This document shows, in pieces, positions 23,063-28,049 of a DNA stretch of 28,049 nt (its first letter is position 1; each line of letters begins with the position of its first letter). The DNA is taken from positions 1 through 28,049 of IMG/VR virus record IMGVR_UViG_3300020583_000036. One strand, written 5' to 3'. The DNA comes from a virus. The notes under the pieces are model-generated. The model was not told the origin of the DNA and made no database searches. It saw nothing but the letters and a program-made list of their open reading frames with translations. Position numbers and translations under genes: made by a program.

Positions 23063-23341
23063 TCAGGCCGCCTCGAGGGCCGCGGGGTCGATCATCCGGT
23101 CGCACACCGCGTCCGGCAGGTCCTGGCCGACCTTGTCGCGCACCTCCTGCCGCAGTTCCTCGAGGCGCGCTCGCCGGCGCTCCGCCTCCAGCTGCGCCGG
23201 GTCCACCTGCTCGCCCTTCGCCGCCTTCGCCTCCAGCGTCGCCAGCTTCGTGGGCTCCGGGCCCAGGATGATGCCCTCGGCCTGCACGGCGCCGACCTCG
23301 CGCATCACCGCGACGAACGCGCGAAGCTCCTGAGGTGTCAC
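23063..23341 (-). CDS. Small helical protein between terminase and portal (92 aa)
   Basis: GTG at 23341, first gene after the promoter-like gap, with a weak GGGCGGG upstream. Mostly helical: an N-terminal helix (QELRAFVAVMREVGAV), then a charged coiled-coil region (EAERRRARLEELRQEVRDKV) and a short C-terminal helix. No Cys cluster, membrane or signal segment. Its position at the head of the portal-capsid block suggests a co-translated assembly factor, but no family is recognised. One base separates its stop from the portal start. Confidence 0.75.
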   Translation of the reverse strand: MTPQELRAFVAVMREVGAVQAEGIILGPEPTKLATLEAKAAKGEQVDPAQLEAERRRARLEELRQEVRDKVGQDLPDAVCDRMIDPAALEAA

Positions 23342-23358
23342 TGCCCGCCCATGGTCAG

Positions 23359-23374
23359 GAATGTGTCAGCATTC
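23359..23374. promoter_or_regulatory. 16-base dyad over the -10 and start site (possible operator)
   Basis: The sequence GAATG-TGTCAG-CATTC is an inverted repeat with perfect 5-base arms. One arm overlaps the -10 hexamer of the promoter above and the other falls about where transcription would start. A binding site here could repress or activate the structural operon. As RNA it would form a small 5' hairpin. No second copy of the dyad was noticed elsewhere in the window. Five-base arms can occur by chance, so this is suggestive only. Confidence 0.4.
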
Positions 23375-23400
23375 TAACCGCGCATGGGCCCTATACGCAA
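23371..23400 (-). promoter_or_regulatory. Sigma70-like promoter before the head genes
   Basis: The 71-base gap between terL and the next gene holds, on the minus strand, TTGCGT (23400-23395), an 18-base spacer and TAGAAT (23376-23371). These are close to the -35 and -10 consensus hexamers with a workable spacing, and the gap is less GC-rich than the coding sequence around it. It would transcribe the small 92-residue gene, portal, scaffold and the rest of the structural block. This is the only gap in the window where I see a promoter-like pair. Confidence 0.5.
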
Positions 23401-23412
23401 CCTGCATGACGG

Positions 23413-24831
23413 CTACACCCAGCCGTCTGCCCGCGCCTCGTCCTCCTCGCGCTCCATCTCCGCGTCGATGGCGGCCTCGAGGCGGTCCTCCTCGGCCTTC
23501 GCTGCCTCGCGCGTGCCGGGCTTGGGAACGATGGGCTTGGGCTGCTCCAGGAACGCGAAGCACGCCCGCCACGCGTAGAGCGCGCTGTCCGCGCAGTGGT
23601 TGTCCAAGCCCGGCGCTTCCTTACGGCCCGCCTCGTCCCACGCGAGATTCAGCCACTCCTCGACGAGCTCACCGGCCGTCGCCGCGCAGACCTTGATCTG
23701 CTCGCGGTCGAGCGCGCTATTCATGAGCGCGACGTAGCCGAACTTGTTCACCTTGTCGGCCGGCTCGATGGGGATGCCGCGGCGCTGGATCATCTCCTCG
23801 GCGATCGCCTTCCCCAGCCCGCCCACGTCGCCCACGATGCGGTCAAACCCGCCGTACACGCGCGCCAGCTCGTTCACCCGGTCGGCGCACTGGTCGGAGA
23901 GCATGCCCTGCACCTTGAAGCTCTCGAGCACGAAGACGGTCTGCGAGTGCTCGGCCCAGCCCACGACGGTGAACGCGGTGGGGTCCACCGTGCCGAAGTC
24001 CAGGCCCAGGATGAAATGCGTCAGGTTGAAGCGCTTGCGCACCTCGGCGGGCGACAGGGCCAGCTCGTTCTTCTGCCGCTCGAAGGACCCGTAGACGCTG
24101 CCGTAGGCGTCCTGGATCCACTCGCCCATCATCTGCCGGCGCAGGATGGGCGGCGCCTTCTTCAGCTGCACCTCGTAGTCATCCTGGTCGATGTACGGGT
24201 TGTCGCGGAAGTTGGCCGGGATGAACGCGCGATCCGCGTCGCTCGTGTCGACGAAGCGCTTCTTCACCCACTCGTGGCCGGGTCCGCCCGGGTTGGTCGC
24301 GCCTCGCATGGCCGTCTGCACGGGGAAGCCCATGAGCCGGCGCTGGCGCGTGAACATGAAGCCGTACCAGTCCCACGGGAAGTGCGTGAGCTCGTCGAAC
24401 GCGATTCGCACCCACTGCGCGCTCTGGTAGCGCAGCCGATCGGCCCACGTGTCGAAGTGCCCGAACTCGATGGTCGCGCCGCTCGGGAAGGTCCAGCGGC
24501 TCTTCGTGCCGTTCCACTGCGCCGGGGTGCCTGCGAGCCACTCGTGGGACCGGTCGATGAGCGCGCCCTTCAGCGTCAGCTCGGCGTGCGTGCGTCGCAG
24601 GATGAGCGCGCCGTAGCCGGGGACGTGCACGTAGTTCAGCGCGTCGATGAGCAGCGCGTCGCTCTTGCCGCCGCCGGCTGCGCCTCCGTAGAGCGCCTCG
24701 CTGCATGTCAGGCCGAGGAACTGGCGCTGCTTGGGAAAGGGCTCGTGAGGGATCCAGTTGCGCGACGCTCGAGCGGCCCGGAGCTCGGCGCGGATGCGCG
24801 CGGGCCTAGCGCCGGAGCTCGCGGAGGTCAT
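23413..24831 (-). CDS. terL: Large terminase subunit, ATPase and nuclease (472 aa)
   Basis: Start set at ATG 24831, with GAGGGG about 10 bases upstream and 26 bases of overlap with the gene before; the open frame extends to 24927 but into that gene. An adenine-binding region FPKQRQFLG (33-40) precedes Walker A GGAAGGGKS (49-57). Walker B is VRIAFDE (141-147), with catalytic Glu147. The coupling region has ATNPGGPGHEWVKKRF. The RNase H-like nuclease part starts with FILGLDFG (Asp278), continues with VGDVGG (Asp335) and HCADSALYAWR (Asp415), the expected acidic triad. The protein pumps DNA into the capsid and cuts it at the end. The C-terminal 45 residues are a charged helix, perhaps for portal contact. 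All key residues are present. Confidence 0.95.
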   Translation of the reverse strand: MTSASSGARPARIRAELRAARASRNWIPHEPFPKQRQFLGLTCSEALYGGAAGGGKSDALLIDALNYVHVPGYGALILRRTHAELTLKGALIDRSHEWLAGTPAQWNGTKSRWTFPSGATIEFGHFDTWADRLRYQSAQWVRIAFDELTHFPWDWYGFMFTRQRRLMGFPVQTAMRGATNPGGPGHEWVKKRFVDTSDADRAFIPANFRDNPYIDQDDYEVQLKKAPPILRRQMMGEWIQDAYGSVYGSFERQKNELALSPAEVRKRFNLTHFILGLDFGTVDPTAFTVVGWAEHSQTVFVLESFKVQGMLSDQCADRVNELARVYGGFDRIVGDVGGLGKAIAEEMIQRRGIPIEPADKVNKFGYVALMNSALDREQIKVCAATAGELVEEWLNLAWDEAGRKEAPGLDNHCADSALYAWRACFAFLEQPKPIVPKPGTREAAKAEEDRLEAAIDAEMEREEDEARADGWV

Positions 24832-25081
24832 GCCGCACGGCCCCCTCGTCGACGCAGGCGATATGGCGCAGGATGCGCGCTCCGGGCGGTGGCTTCGCGA
24901 CCGCATGGCCGCCGATGAGGCGCGCACCGCGGGGCGCCCCGAGCGGATTGCGCGTCCACTCGTCCACGGTGCGCTTGTGGTCTTCGCACGCCACCGCGAG
25001 ATAGCCCTCGGGCAGCGGGAACTCGGCGCAGGGCGGGTCCTGGCAGCCCGCGACGGAGCAGAGGGGGGCGCGGAGCTTCAC
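24806..25081 (-). CDS. Small Cys/His protein before terL (91 aa)
   Basis: GTG at 25081, GTGA overlap; ends 26 bases inside terL. Cysteines 8, 13, 18 and 32 plus His35 (CEDH) form a likely zinc-binding cluster in the first 35 residues (APLCSVAGCQDPPC, then AVACEDHKRTVDEW). The rest is basic and Pro/Gly/Arg-rich. Small zinc-finger proteins are common in phage late operons and may bind nucleic acid or protein. It is the last of four consecutive genes with such clusters. No specific function can be given. Confidence 0.7.
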   Translation of the reverse strand: MKLRAPLCSVAGCQDPPCAEFPLPEGYLAVACEDHKRTVDEWTRNPLGAPRGARLIGGHAVAKPPPGARILRHIACVDEGAVRHDLRELRR

Positions 25082-25431
25082 GGCTTGCGCTCCGCGATGG
25101 CCTTGCGTGCCGCATCACGACTGGTCTGGTCGGGCAGGCCCGCAGCGGTCAGGGCGGCGTCGAGCGCGCAGTCTCGCGCATGCTTTTGGTCCTGAGGTTT
25201 GCTGTTTCCCACCTCTGCCTCGCAACACGGGCACCACGGGCCCTGGAACTCCTGCATCCTGTACGGCGAGTGCTCGGCGTCCTGCAAAACACCGTGGCGA
25301 CCGTCGTGCCACCACTCCCATTCCACGCGGAGCAGTGCCTCGACAAGCTGATCGCGGAGCTGTTCCAGCTCGGGAACAACAGCGTCCGCGTCCTCCAGGT
25401 CGGCGCACTGCGAATGCTCGCGGTAGCTCAT
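25078..25431 (-). CDS. Zinc-finger-like hypothetical protein (117 aa)
   Basis: ATG at 25431 in an ATGA overlap; the open frame upstream is the neighbour's shadow. Residues 10-45 form an acidic amphipathic helix (LEDADAVVPELEQLRDQLVE) followed by EWEWWHDGRHG. A compact CCHC arrangement follows: C67-P-C69-C70, H84 and C88 (GPWCPCCEAEV, then KHARDCALDAALTAAGLPD). The 'C-x2-C ... H-x3-C-x-LDAALTAAGLP' pattern recurs in small phage proteins of unknown role. Probably a zinc-stabilised accessory protein. Confidence 0.7.
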   Translation of the reverse strand: MSYREHSQCADLEDADAVVPELEQLRDQLVEALLRVEWEWWHDGRHGVLQDAEHSPYRMQEFQGPWCPCCEAEVGNSKPQDQKHARDCALDAALTAAGLPDQTSRDAARKAIAERKP

Positions 25432-25829
25432 CCCGCCCCCCACCTTCGCGCCACGCCCTCCGGCGTGACGTCCTGCCGGAACTGCCTGTCCCCCTCCGGC
25501 GCGAAGAAGCTCAGGCGGCTGACGATGTCCGTGAAGCGCTGCGGCGACCAGCCCGGGCCCTTCAGGATGACCGTCGAGGACTTCATCGTCGGGTGGTTCT
25601 TCGCGCTGAAGCCGAAGACCGCGAGGCCGCTGGACGGGTCGATGCGCGTGCCGCCGCAGCGCGCCCATACCTCGATGCTGCCGTCCGTCTCGTTCTCGAT
25701 GCCGTACGCGTCGACGGCCCGGCCGCAGCGCGCGCACTTGGGCCAGAGCATGACGCCCTTGGCCGCCACCGCGCGCGGCAGGACGATGGCGCCGCCGGGG
25801 TTGGTCTTGCGGGGGAAGAAGAAGCTCAC
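25428..25829 (-). CDS. Cys-motif hypothetical protein (133 aa)
   Basis: GTG at 25829, GTGA overlap; the longer frame upstream is excluded because it runs into the preceding gene. A CARC knuckle (C32, C35) and C58 in VWARCGG suggest a zinc ribbon missing one usual ligand, or one completed by a non-Cys residue. The N-terminus is basic and hydrophobic (MSFFFPRKTNPGGAIVLPRA) and the second half holds strands and a helix (SPQRFTDIVSRLSFFAPEGD). Soluble, function unknown. Third from the end of the pre-terminase gene run. Confidence 0.7.
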   Translation of the reverse strand: MSFFFPRKTNPGGAIVLPRAVAAKGVMLWPKCARCGRAVDAYGIENETDGSIEVWARCGGTRIDPSSGLAVFGFSAKNHPTMKSSTVILKGPGWSPQRFTDIVSRLSFFAPEGDRQFRQDVTPEGVARRWGAG

Positions 25830-26029
25830 GGCGCGCCCCTGCGAGCCAGCTTGAGGGCGTCGAGCAGCACCGTGCGCGCAGCGGCGGGCACGAGCCACGC
25901 ATCCGAGCCATCGACGGGCTTCAGGTCGTTGAAGACCCGCAGCAGAGCCAAATACATCGCTGGCGCCGCCGACTGGAGCAGCTGCTCCTGGCGCTCGCGG
26001 ATGTTCTTATCCGTGGCGGACTCGCTCAC
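25826..26029 (-). CDS. Small helical hypothetical protein (67 aa)
   Basis: GTG at 26029, GTGA overlaps at both ends; the much longer open frame is a shadow through the two genes upstream. The sequence is almost fully helical, with IRERQEQLLQSAAPAMYLAL and ARTVLLDALKLARRG separated by a loop KPVDGSDAWLVP. No Cys, membrane or signal segment. Its neighbours have Cys clusters but it does not. No family recognised; accepted because it fits the gene spacing exactly. Confidence 0.65.
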   Translation of the reverse strand: MSESATDKNIRERQEQLLQSAAPAMYLALLRVFNDLKPVDGSDAWLVPAAARTVLLDALKLARRGAP

Positions 26030-26334
26030 TTGCCCCACCCCTGCGCCTTGAGCCCCTCGACGAACGCCTCGTCCTCCGCCTCGAAAGCTTCCGCCACGCA
26101 CGCGGAGCACCGCTTCTCCACGACGGCGGGATGCCTGTTGAATGCCTTGCCGCAGCTCGGGCAGCTCGTGGGCAGCGCGGGCACGACGGCGAGGATGCCC
26201 GGGCCCGCCGGGGCTGGCGGTAGGCCCATCGACGCGCGGCGCTTGCGCGCAGCATCGCCCCGGCCACGCGCGATGCCCAGCGCGAAGGCCAGGGCCACCG
26301 CGACGACGACGGCGAGGGCGAGCACGGGGCTCAC
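26026..26334 (-). CDS. Membrane-anchored zinc-ribbon protein (102 aa)
   Basis: GTG at 26334, GTGA overlaps at both ends; upstream starts in the same frame lie inside the preceding gene. Residues 3-22 are one hydrophobic helix (PVLALAVVVAVALAFALG) followed by positive charge (RGRGDAARKRR), which predicts the C-terminal part stays in the cytoplasm. That part has CPSC (58-61) and CSAC (76-79), a classic four-cysteine zinc ribbon, then an acidic helix (VAEAFEAEDEAFVEGLKAQG). A zinc ribbon on the inner face of the membrane is unusual for a phage late gene. Role unknown. Confidence 0.7.
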   Translation of the reverse strand: MSPVLALAVVVAVALAFALGIARGRGDAARKRRASMGLPPAPAGPGILAVVPALPTSCPSCGKAFNRHPAVVEKRCSACVAEAFEAEDEAFVEGLKAQGWGK

Positions 26335-26678
26335 GACGCCGCGGCCGCCTTCGCTGCGGGCGATGCCGGCGCGGTCGCCTCCTCCAGCTCCGCCTCGACG
26401 CGCGCCTCGTCCTCGGCGTCGAACGGCACGCACGTGATGGCCTTGGACGCCGGGATGTAGTGCTCCAGCCCGCTCGTCGGGTGGCGCACGACGACGAAGC
26501 CGGGCCGCCCCGGGTCGAGCGCGAGGTCGTACGGCGTGTTCTTCGGCTCGCGGCCGGGCTGGCGAGGGAAGCGGTGCAGCACGTCTGTGCGCGACTCCAC
26601 GATGTCCTTCTTCGGCCCCGGCGGCTCAATGGGCTCGGAGAAGACGACGCGACGCAGACGGGTCACCTTGGCGCTCAT
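26331..26678 (-). CDS. Hypothetical protein (115 aa)
   Basis: ATG at 26678, ATGA overlap; longer in-frame starts would overlap several upstream genes. Beta-rich first part (RLRRVVFSEPIEPPGPKKDI) then a region with FVVVRHPTSGLEHYIPASKA followed by ITCVPFDAED, giving the impression of a small SH3-like or barrel fold that contacts protein or nucleic acid. The C-terminal 25 residues are an acidic helix running into an Ala-rich tail. No motif identifies a family. Confidence 0.65.
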   Translation of the reverse strand: MSAKVTRLRRVVFSEPIEPPGPKKDIVESRTDVLHRFPRQPGREPKNTPYDLALDPGRPGFVVVRHPTSGLEHYIPASKAITCVPFDAEDEARVEAELEEATAPASPAAKAAAAS

Positions 26679-26866
26679 GCGTCCTCCAGCTTCACGCCGT
26701 CGCCCGCGGCGTCCAGGATGGCGTTGGTCCAGCCCGCCGTGGGCAGCTTGAGCGCCTCGCCCTTGTCGTGTGGCGTGCGCGCGTCGGTCCACACGACCTT
26801 GTGCTCGCCGCTGCGAGGCGTATGCACCTCGCGCACGTAGCGCTTGCCGTCGGTGGCGACCTTCAC
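26675..26866 (-). CDS. Small hypothetical protein (63 aa)
   Basis: GTG at 26866 in a GTGA overlap with the upstream gene and ATGA with the next. A small beta-rich basic protein: KVATDGKRYVREVHTPRSGE then HKVVWTDARTPHDKG, ending in a short helix (AGWTNAILDAAGDGVKLEDA). No Cys, signal or membrane segment. No family recognised. Accepted on tight spacing and a protein-like composition. Confidence 0.6.
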   Translation of the reverse strand: MKVATDGKRYVREVHTPRSGEHKVVWTDARTPHDKGEALKLPTAGWTNAILDAAGDGVKLEDA

Positions 26867-27171
26867 CGGTTGTTCCCGTCGGTCTTGTGGAACCGCTCGA
26901 GCTCCGCCGGGTGGCCCGTGTGGATCGCGTTCTGCTGCTTGCCGTGGCGCGTCGACTCGTGGCTGCCGTCCGCCCCGCCGTCGGTGCCCATGCCCGCAGA
27001 GTGCTTGCCGTGGTGTCCCATCTCCTCGCCGCTCTTCTTCGCCATGTGCTTGCTCCTGCGCTGCTCACTGTATCCGATGGCGACCGCTTGGGCTACCGGT
27101 TTGCCCGCGCGCACCTCGGCGGCGATGTTGGCCTCGCGTGTCCGGTTTGAGCCGCCGCGATTCAGGGGCAT
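26863..27171 (-). CDS. DUF6496-like small protein with His-rich extension (102 aa)
   Basis: Start placed at ATG 27171; two GTG codons just before it (27177, 27174) are alternatives. Residues 1-42 (PLNRGGSNRTREANIAAEVR then AGKPVAQAVAIGYSEQRRSK) follow the pattern of short DUF6496-type phage proteins: a serine/arginine start, helix 'I-x2-E-x-RAGKP', then QAVAIA. From residue 43 a hydrophilic, His/Gly-rich tail follows (MAKKSGEEMGHHGKHSAGMG). At that internal Met (ATG 27045) there is an exact AGGAG 7 bases upstream, so a separate 60-residue product may also be made. Function unknown. Confidence 0.65.
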   Translation of the reverse strand: MPLNRGGSNRTREANIAAEVRAGKPVAQAVAIGYSEQRRSKHMAKKSGEEMGHHGKHSAGMGTDGGADGSHESTRHGKQQNAIHTGHPAELERFHKTDGNNR

Positions 27172-27271
27172 CACCACACCAAGTCGGCGAGCTTGCGCCC
27201 CCGTCCTTCGCGAAGCCCGTATACGGGAAGTGCCGGCCCTCGTCGGCGCGGCAACGCTCGCACGTGGTCAC
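27065..27271 (-). CDS. Possible small CxxC protein, overlapping the next gene (68 aa)
   Basis: GTG at 27271 in a GTGA overlap with the small ORF before it. The first 30 residues look protein-like, with a CERC knuckle at 4-7 and CRADEGRHFPYTGFAKDGG, as in small phage zinc-motif proteins. The last half overlaps the DUF6496-like gene by over 100 bases in another frame and is Arg/Gly-rich, like a shadow. Either this is a true overlapping gene, or only its beginning is meaningful (for example if the true reading frame shifts). Listed with low confidence. Confidence 0.35.
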   Translation of the reverse strand: MTTCERCRADEGRHFPYTGFAKDGGASSPTWCGDAPESRRLKPDTRGQHRRRGARGQTGSPSGRHRIQ

Positions 27272-27330
27272 GCTGCCCCCTTAGGTTCGTCGCCACCGAT
27301 GGGGAATCGCTCCCAGAATCGGGCGCTCAT
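27268..27330 (-). CDS. Possible tiny ORF (20 aa)
   Basis: ATG at 27330 in an ATGA overlap with the upstream stop and a GTGA overlap at its own end. It encodes MSARFWERFPIGGDEPKGAA, with no Shine-Dalgarno besides coupling. It may be a genuine small coupled peptide or simply the space between genes. Kept because it exactly links two overlaps, in the style of this operon. Confidence 0.25.
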   Translation of the reverse strand: MSARFWERFPIGGDEPKGAA

Positions 27331-27653
27331 GCCGCACCGTCCCCGCCCTGCTCGTCCTCGATGGCCTTTCCGCCCTCGACGCCACCCGGAACGACCATGT
27401 TGGAACGTTCCAGCGTGAGATAGAAGTCCGAGCCCACCTCGCGCACGTCCAGCCGGCAGCCCTGGTCCAGGCTGTTCATGTCCTGCTTGCGCACCCGCAC
27501 GCGCCCTTGCGCAAGCACGATGGCGTAGAGCAAGTCCTGCATCGCCTGGCGCTCCTGCTCGAGCCGCACCACCTGCTCGCGCAGCAAGGTCGCGCTCACC
27601 TCGCCCGTCCTGCGCACCGTCGCGTCGCTCGCCCGCCGGCCCTGGCGGTTCAT
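27327..27653 (-). CDS. Hypothetical protein with helical first half (108 aa)
   Basis: ATG at 27653, ATGA overlaps on both sides. Residues 1-22 are basic; about 22-50 form a coiled-coil-like helix (LREQVVRLEQERQAMQDLLY). A compact beta part follows (VRVRKQDMNSLDQGCRLDVR then EVGSDFYLTLERSNM), then an acidic Gly-rich tail. The middle resembles small barrel domains found in several phage accessory proteins, but no family can be named. Upstream coiled-coil gene may be a partner. Confidence 0.65.
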   Translation of the reverse strand: MNRQGRRASDATVRRTGEVSATLLREQVVRLEQERQAMQDLLYAIVLAQGRVRVRKQDMNSLDQGCRLDVREVGSDFYLTLERSNMVVPGGVEGGKAIEDEQGGDGAA

Positions 27654-27784
27654 CGCTCGAGCTCCGCGCGGGCCGCCTCGATGGTCTGGACGCGCTTCAG
27701 CGCCACCCCCAGCTCCGCGCTGACCCGCCGCAGCTTGTCCTGCGTCTCGGCCAGTTCACCCCGCAACAGCTCTTCCGTGTTCAT
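27650..27784 (-). CDS. Small coiled-coil protein (44 aa)
   Basis: A 44-residue ORF from ATG 27784, in ATGA overlap with the small-terminase-like stop and ATGA overlap with the next gene. Sequence MNTEELLRGELAETQDKLRR, then VSAELGVALKRVQTIEAARA and ELER, is one continuous amphipathic helix with heptad spacing, so it is probably a coiled-coil dimer or binds the similar helix of the next protein. Function unknown. The two exact overlaps and the clean helix make a real gene likely. Confidence 0.6.
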   Translation of the reverse strand: MNTEELLRGELAETQDKLRRVSAELGVALKRVQTIEAARAELER

Positions 27785-28049
27785 CCCGCCTGCCTCCTCG
27801 CCTTTCGCTCCTGCAAGAGCTTCAGGTATTCGTCCTCCTCCGCCTCGCTGAGCGGCTCGTCAACGCCGTCCTGCGAGGGGTGCCGACCCGTCACGTGCTC
27901 GATGATGGCCTTCGCTGCGCCTACGCGCGACGCCTCGGCGCAGTCGGGGTCCAGGTGCACGCTCCGGAGCGTCCCGATCGCCTCGAGGAGAAGCTCTGAG
28001 TCAGGGGGCAGCGGTTGCAGCAGCACCGCTTTCGCGCGCGCGACCCGAC
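27781..28049 (-). CDS. Probable small terminase subunit, C-terminal part, cut by window edge
   Basis: The frame is open to base 28049 (visible start RVARAKAVLLQPLPPDSELL), so a GTG at 28026 is probably not the true start. The visible helix VARAKAVLLQPL, then LLLEAIGTLRSV, HLDPDCAEASRVGAAKAIIE and HVTGRHPSQ follows a pattern often seen at the end of small terminase subunits and related helix-turn-helix DNA-packaging proteins: a repeated helix with 'ARVAAAKAILEH(T/V)xGRP', then an acidic tail (EPLSEAEEDEYLKLLQERKA) that may contact the large subunit. About 3 kb separates it from terL, further than usual. Role inferred from this pattern; its DNA-binding N-terminus lies outside. Confidence 0.6.
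   Translation of the reverse strand, partial: RVARAKAVLLQPLPPDSELLLEAIGTLRSVHLDPDCAEASRVGAAKAIIEHVTGRHPSQDGVDEPLSEAEEDEYLKLLQERKARRQAG

Noticed and set aside
1-28049. tRNA genes, CRISPR arrays, insertion sequences, integrase, attachment sites
   Set aside because: Nothing with the needed structure or repeats was seen; gaps are too small and no recombinase motifs appear.

Overview
The window is a late-gene segment of a GC-rich, tailed double-stranded DNA phage (or prophage), most likely a podovirus of a Gram-negative host. Every gene I can support lies on the minus strand, so the order of transcription runs from base 28049 down to base 1. The podovirus reading rests on the gene order: large terminase, portal, scaffold, major capsid, short-tail adaptor, a nozzle-like (tail tube B / stabilisation) protein, then very large Gly/Ala-rich proteins of the ejection type. 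There is no tape measure, tail tube or sheath gene. A Gram-negative host is suggested by small lipobox proteins next to a holin. The host genus cannot be told from the sequence; high GC fits groups such as Myxococcota or GC-rich Pseudomonadota, but that is inference.

Layout in transcription order. (1) 28049-24806: the C-terminal part of a probable small terminase, then about a dozen very small genes, four consecutive ones carrying Cys/His clusters that look zinc-binding. (2) 24831-23413: large terminase (terL). (3) 23412-23342: one of only three notable non-coding gaps, with a sigma70-like promoter and a dyad over its -10. (4) 23341-17647: head genes (portal, scaffold, major capsid, small head proteins). 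(5) 17642-12063: adaptor, two structural proteins and the nozzle-like protein. (6) 12066-5701: a GNAT-like protein and three large candidate ejection proteins, the first ending in an intramolecular-chaperone (peptidase S74-like) domain. (7) 5697-2738: adhesion module with a spike-base-like protein, a lectin-like jelly-roll protein, a small structural protein and a tail fibre. (8) 2748-1: lysis and accessory region with coiled-coil and C-terminally anchored proteins, a 56-residue two-helix holin candidate, three lipobox or membrane Cys-rich proteins, and the start of a gene that may be the endolysin, cut by the left edge.

Genes are packed extremely tightly: about 25 junctions are 1- or 4-base stop/start overlaps (ATGA, GTGA or TGATG), so translation is probably coupled along the operon. 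There is no gene-free stretch over 300 bases. I see no tRNA, CRISPR array, insertion sequence or integrase. The many long plus-strand ORFs look like antisense artefacts of GC-rich coding. Family names below come from reading motifs and gene order by eye; no database search was run.
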